This document shows positions 58,691 through 64,000 of a stretch of 64,000 nt of DNA, in pieces. This stretch comes from Verticillium longisporum (Eukaryota > Ascomycota > Sordariomycetes > Glomerellales > Plectosphaerellaceae): positions 4,402,001 to 4,466,000 of the forward strand of contig JAETXT010000001.1 of NCBI GenBank assembly GCA_019188255.1, written 5' to 3'. The notes under the pieces were generated by a model. That model did not search any database and was not told the origin of the DNA. It was given only the letters and a program-made list of their open reading frames with translations. Position 1 is the stretch's first letter. Each line of letters opens with the position of its first letter. The position numbers and the translations under genes are program-made.

Positions 58691-61440
58691 AGACTATAGA
58701 ATATACTTAAGGAATACTAGAAGTACGAAAAGATCTTTAGGGAAGAAGTCGATATAGTGCTACCTAAGTATATATATTACGATTACGAAATCCTAATTAA
58801 GGAAGGGGAGAGCCCCCGATTTAATAAGATCTATAAATTAAACCCTTAATAGATAGATATTCTTAATAAATATCTTAAGGAGAACCTTAGAAAAGGATAT
58901 ATCTAATTATCGATATCCTTAATAAGATACTTAATTCTCTTTATATTAAAGAAGAATAATAAGGAAAGATTATATATCGATTATAGATAATTAAACGATA
59001 TTATTATTAAGAATTACTACTTATTACCTCTAATATTAGAACTTAGGGACGTATTAATAAGAGCTAATTAATTTATAGCGCTCGATCTTAAAGGAGTATA
59101 TAACCTTATCTATATTAAGGATAGAGAAGAATAGAAAATAGTATTCCGAATACGATAAGGATATTATGAGTATTTAGTTATATTATTCGGATTAATTAAC
59201 GCCCCTATAACCTTCTAAAATATAATTAACGATATATTACGAGAATTCCTAGACGTCTTCGTAATAGTATACCTCGATAATATTCTAATTTTCTCGAAGA
59301 CGATAGAAGAATATAAGGGATACGTCTATTAAGTCCTTATACGACTATACTAGTATAAGCTATTAATAGAGCTTAAAAAAGCTAAGTTCTATATATAGGA
59401 AGTAGATTTCCTAAGGTATATAATTACTTTAGGAGAAATTAGGATAGAAAAATCTAAAATAGTAGCTATTAGGGAATAACTTATATTAAAAAACGTTAAG
59501 GACGTTAGAGTATTCCTCGATTTTATTAACTTTTATCGATAATTCTTAAAAGGATATAGTAAGACCGCTAATCCTTTAATAAACCTTATAATTAAGGAAA
59601 TAGAGTTTATATAGAACGAACCCTAAGAAAAAGCATTTCGCTAAATTATCGACGCTATCCTTAATAAGCTAGTCCTCTAGATAATAGACCCCGAAAAACC
59701 TATAGAAATCGAGATAGATACCTCCGACTTCGCTATTAAAGGATAGTTAAGCTAGAGGGACGATTAAGGACGATTATACCTAGTAATATTCTTCTCGAAA
59801 AAGCTATATAGACTAGAGCTTAATTATTAGATATATAATAAAGAATTTATAATAATTATCGAAGCCTTTAAAGAATAGAGAACGTATCTCTCTAGAGTAT
59901 AATACGAAATTAAAGTCTATATTAATTATAAGAATCTTATATACTTTATAATAAATAAAGACCTTAATAAACGCTAGATTAGATAAGCGGAATTCTTCTC
60001 GGAATTTAATTTTACTATTATCTATTATAAAGGATCTAAGAATAGTAGGGTAGATATCTTAAGTAGATACTTAGATTATAAATAAATTATACCTTTAAAT
60101 AATAATACGATCCTTATAAATAATAAAGAAGGAAATCTAATCCTATACTATTATACCTTAGCGGTTACTATACGAATAAAACCCGCTAAGCTACCTAAGA
60201 ATATTATAGAGCTTATCGAATAAGTCTACGGGGCTAAAACCTATAGATACTAAGGAGTAGCGAAAATATTCGCCCGATTTAGAAAATATTACGATTTTAA
60301 AGGAACTAGATAAGACATTATAGTAGTAATCTATAACTATAACCTCTATAAGAAAAGTAAAGTAAGGAGATATAGGCCCTATAGAGAACTTAAAGTATTA
60401 CTAGTATTAACCGTAGCTTAGGAATTAATCTTACTAGACTTTATTATTAGCCTACTATTATCGAAGGAACCCTTAACTAGGACCTATTATAATAATATCC
60501 TAATAATTATCGACCGATTTACTAAATACTCTTACTTTCTCCTATATAAAGCTATAGGAATAGTAGAAGACCTTATTTATATATTCCTTAAGAATATTAT
60601 AAGATAATACGGACTTTTAAAAGAATTAGTATTAAATAGAGATAAGCTCTTTATTAATAATTTCTAGAAATCGCTTATCGCTTAATTCGGAGCTAAATAT
60701 AAGCTATCTATAGCTTTTTACCCGTAAATAGACGGATAAATAGAGAGAATAAACTAGACTCTAGAATAATACTTTCAATATTATATTAACTATTAATAAG
60801 ATAATTAAATTATATTATTACTTATTATATAGTTTATATATAATAGCTTATTAAGCGAGTTAATAAAGGAATTACCTTTTTATATTAATTACGGGTATAA
60901 CCTAATAGCTTATATAGAACGCTATAAAGTACTAGATATATTAAAAGCGATTAATATTATAGTTAATATCTATAAGATCTAGGACTAGATTAAGCTCGAC
61001 CTCGAGCTTATACGTATTAGAATAACTATATACGCTAATAAGATAAGGATAAAGGGACTATCCTTATAAGAGGGAGATAGCGTTTACCTTATTTATTAAA
61101 ATATTAAAATTAAACGATTAAATAATAAATTAGATTTTAAGAAATTAAGATTATTTAAAATTCTTAAGAAACTCTTAAATACTAATTATTACTTCTTATT
61201 ACTAGCGAATATAAAGATTTACCCCGTTTTTTATATTATATTATTAGAGCTAGTACTATATAATATATTACTCGAAATAAATATAGAAATCGAAAATATT
61301 AATAAATATAAAATCGAAAGAATCCTCGATTATAAGAAGATAAATAAATAAGAAGAATACTTAATTAAATAGAAGAATTATAAATATAAAGAAAATATAT
61401 AGGAATTAATTAAGAACCTAAATTACCCGTAATTACTCTA
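58690..61440 (+). pseudogene. Element B pol relic
   Basis: Continues element B after the nested insertion. The reverse transcriptase box at about 59,270-59,284 reads YLDNI (D to N, as in C; element A keeps YLDDI). Integrase relic with LNRDKLFINNF near 60,635-60,665. Many RIP-type stops. Boundaries are approximate. Confidence 0.82.
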
Positions 61441-62160
61441 AGAATATTATCGCTTAATATAGGACTAAAGTCGGAAAATTCCTCCCCGAAGCCTAATAAG
61501 GACTAATCTATAATACTATTAATACTCTATTCTTAAAGGTCCTATACTATATTAGCCTCTTAAGCCTCGAGGCTTAGGTTATCCCCGCTTAGAGGAAGGA
61601 CGCTATCCTCCTTATCTAATTAACGAATCCTATAAATAAATAACTCTTCCCTATAAGCCTTCGCCGCTTTCCGTATCTTACGAAGACGGGATAAACGACC
61701 TAAAGCTATTACTAATTTCGTTTAAAGTACTTCTAATTCTATTTTAATATCCTTAATCTTAGCTTCTCGCTTCTTCTATTCTATAAGAGCCTTTTCTATT
61801 AAACGATTATTAGAAGATAGACTTATAACCTTACTAAGGACTAACTTATATATAGAAACTACGCTTATACTATTATAAGAGCGACCGCGATAGATATACT
61901 CCTTATAGCGAGAAGAACTAAGGGCGGTCTTATAGACGAGATATTACTTAAAGTACTTTATATAAAATATCCTAATTTCGCCCTCGGAATTAATTAAAAT
62001 AATAAACGCTTTTCTTTAATCGGTTTTAATAGATAGATGTTTTATAATACGACTTAATATTTTATTATAGTTAATAAGGATAATAAGAGAAGAACTATTA
62101 TAAGCGGCTAGGACTTATTATTTATAGCTACTAGGATATTAGCCTAGAGGAGGAGTATTA

Positions 62161-62636
62161 TATAATAATTAAGGAAATAGGGCGGCCGCGAATCGACGAC
62201 CCTGTGATTAGGGAGCGCGATAAGATAAGAATCGGGCCTACTTAGTAAATTACGTAATAGCTTACTTAGATATAAAGGGTAAGTCGTCGGGCTTACTAAG
62301 GACGCTATAATAAGCTAGGGAATAGTTTACGGGATAATATACTATAATCCTAATATTATAGATCACTAATAATTAAATAATAAGCTATCTAATATAGGCT
62401 TACTACCTAATATAATAAGGATAGGATAATAGGTATATAAGGACGGATATTCTAGACTTATAGATATATTCTTTCTTATAGTAGTAATTAATCTAAGTCT
62501 TACCTTATATTTATTATAACGAGTACGTAATACCTTACGATACTATATTATCTTAGAGTTATAACCTAAGCTTCTATTAATAGTAACCCTAACCCTCTAA
62601 TAGTGTTCCCCCTTCGGAAGCTACTAGGTCGTAATA
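62161..62636 (+). repeat. 3' LTR of element B
   Basis: 476 bp, near-identical to the 5' copy; differences seen are C/T and G/A. It ends gtcgtaata followed by actga. Confidence 0.9.
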
Positions 62637-64000
62637 ACTGAATTCTAGTCTTATTTCCTTAGAAGTAATTAATAAGCGGGCTTTCCGTTTCTTCTTAATT
62701 AATAATCTAATAATAATTAAGAATACTTATACCAAGGTAGAATCTAAGATATCTTTAATTATTTCTAGTTTAGTATAAGTAATCTCGTTATTAAACTTAA
62801 TATTATATAAATAGGAATTAACTATAGCGCTTATATCCGATAGAGTAGTATTATTATCCTAGGGTTAAGCTAAGTTATCGTCTCCGGATCTAGAAGACTT
62901 AACCTCTATAATAGTATTTACTTTTATTAGCTATATAATAACGTTATCTATAGCTAGGCCTATACTTATAAAGGCTATATTAGATATAGTACTCTAGGCT
63001 TCGATACCCTTCTAGTATAGGATATCTACTTCTTATTATTAGAATCGTATAGCTACGGGGTTATATTTACTAGTAAGCGGGGTATATCCCTTAATACTAT
63101 AGATATAGTATACTACCCTTATACGGCTATCGGCTCTAGTTAAAGACTATATTCTATTAATAAAGGGGTTAGTTAATTATAGTAGCGATTAGCGGCTATC
63201 CTAACTTCCTATATTCTATTATAGTTACTAGGGTACCTAAGCTTAGGGGCGTTACTAATATAATAGCTATACTAGAGGCTTAGAGGTAAACGATCCTTAT
63301 TAGCCTATCTATTAAGGCTTATAATATAGGCTTAGCGGGATTTAGTATACCTAGGTAGTATACTTAGTACTTTAATATCTACTTACTAAATTAAATACTA
63401 TCTATATAAGAGTAAGAAGGGCTAGCCTCTAAGTAAAGCTCTAAGCTTAAATAAGATTAATTAGCTAATATTATATAAGAGCTTATTTCTATAATATCTA
63501 GATCTATTAAGGGATAAGGTAAATAATTCTAGTAAATATAGTAATTATTAATAATATAATATTACTATCTTATTAATTATCTAGTAATAGGAGGCTATAG
63601 AACTTAGCTAATACTCTCTCTATATTCTTACCTTACTAAGCTCGTATTATTTATTTAATAAGACTAATCTTAGTCTACTCTATTTAAGCTTTTATAATAA
63701 GTTTTCGATCCTTAATAATCTATCTAGCTTATCGGATAAGGGTATAGGTATCTCTTAGACTATCTACTTATATAGTAGACTTCTTAATAGACTCCTAGCG
63801 GAGCTCGAGGTCCTATAAGCCTTATATAAATTAATATACTACCTAGGATAAGTAATTATACTCTAAGATAGATAGAGGTATAGCTCTTAGGTCTCTAGAG
63901 TCTCGACCTCTAGTATATCTTAGGTAGGCCTAGGCTCTAAGGTAGTATCTATTAAGGGCTTCTCTAAGGTATTACTCTAGGGTTATAGGCTTATTATCGA
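62637..64000 (-). mobile_element. Element D or its flank, right part
   Basis: AT-rich RIP-mutated DNA immediately right of element B. Because B inserted at 48,392/62,637, this stretch was originally contiguous with 48,392 and should hold the gag side of the reverse-oriented element D. No domain is legible; the assignment is by position. Confidence 0.5.

Larger units (their letters stand above)
48393..62636 (+). mobile_element. Element B: complete Gypsy element split by element C and a solo LTR
   Basis: The LTRs are 48,393-48,868 and 62,161-62,636, both 476 bp. The flanking 5-bp duplication is actaa (48,388-48,392) and actga (62,637-62,641); the one difference is a G-to-A change as made by RIP. 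After subtracting element C (6,866 bp), the solo LTR (433 bp) and their duplications, B is about 6.9 kb. The internal region is closely related to element A (same gag and pol motifs at the same spacing). Its LTR shares the 3' half with A but has a different, GC-rich 5' half containing agggcggccgcgaatcgacg. Confidence 0.92.
32431..64000. other. RIP-mutated AT-rich island of nested LTR retrotransposons
   Basis: From about 32,430 to the window end the sequence is AT-rich and almost free of CA and TG dinucleotides, while CG remains. For example, 35,041-35,100 contains no CA and no TG but two CG. This is the expected product of repeat-induced point mutation (C to T at CpA, read on both strands), which turns CAA, CAG, CGA and TGG codons into stops and removes Cys and Trp codons. 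No intact host gene lies in it. Identified contents are elements A, B, C, D and one solo LTR. Confidence 0.95.

Noticed and set aside
32431..64000. Mitochondrial DNA insertion or bacterial contamination as the source of the AT-rich half
   Set aside because: The sequence contains nuclear LTR retrotransposons with target duplications and RIP dinucleotide bias, and no mitochondrial genes.

Overview
This is nuclear DNA of a filamentous ascomycete (Pezizomycotina, most likely a Sordariomycete). The evidence is short 48-85 nt GT-AG introns with CTAAC/CTGAC-type branch sites, compact gene spacing, fungal-type orthologues, and an AT-rich half carrying the signature of repeat-induced point mutation (RIP).

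Left half (about 1-32,430) is GC-rich and gene-bearing. In order: a gene-poor stretch with minisatellites; a NAT9-type acetyltransferase (+) convergent with a CHA1/SDS-type L-serine dehydratase (-); an RTG2-type Ppx/GppA protein (-); a 1.86 kb Fot1/pogo DNA transposon flanked by TA; a gene-poor stretch; an F-box-like coiled-coil protein (+); DNA polymerase delta small subunit POL31 (-); the CAF16 ABC ATPase (+); the kinetochore protein Mis6/CENP-I (-); a small one-membrane-segment protein with a 13-nt exon (+); the CAAX protease STE24 (-); mitochondrial ribosomal protein bL34m (+); an SDD3-type M16 metallopeptidase (-); and ZW10 (+). These are housekeeping genes in divergent and convergent pairs, not a pathway cluster. 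I re-joined exons by hand and checked reading phase across introns. Two genes (RTG2, ZW10) and the transposase contain four apparent single-base deletions, each explained by one missing base in a short homopolymer.

Right half (about 32,430-64,000) is a gene-free AT-rich island in which the dinucleotides CA and TG are almost absent while CG persists: heavy RIP. It is a nest of Ty3/Gypsy-type LTR retrotransposons. Element A (33,671-40,496, TSD attag) is complete. Element B (48,393-62,636, TSD actaa/actga) is complete but interrupted by a reverse-oriented element C (50,137-57,002, TSD atagc) and by a GC-rich solo LTR with no visible RIP (49,178-49,610, TSD ctaac). B itself sits in an older reverse-oriented Gypsy element D, whose parts flank it. 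All insertions have 5-bp target duplications, so the order D, then B, then C and the solo LTR is readable directly.

I found no clearly new enzymatic or defence system. The most informative unusual signals are the unmutated solo LTR inside RIP-destroyed DNA, LTR families that share one half but differ in the other, uneven RIP between two LTRs of one element, an unidentified RIP-destroyed ORF near 40.6-41.4 kb, the palindrome-rich GC/AT boundary, and the homopolymer frameshifts.
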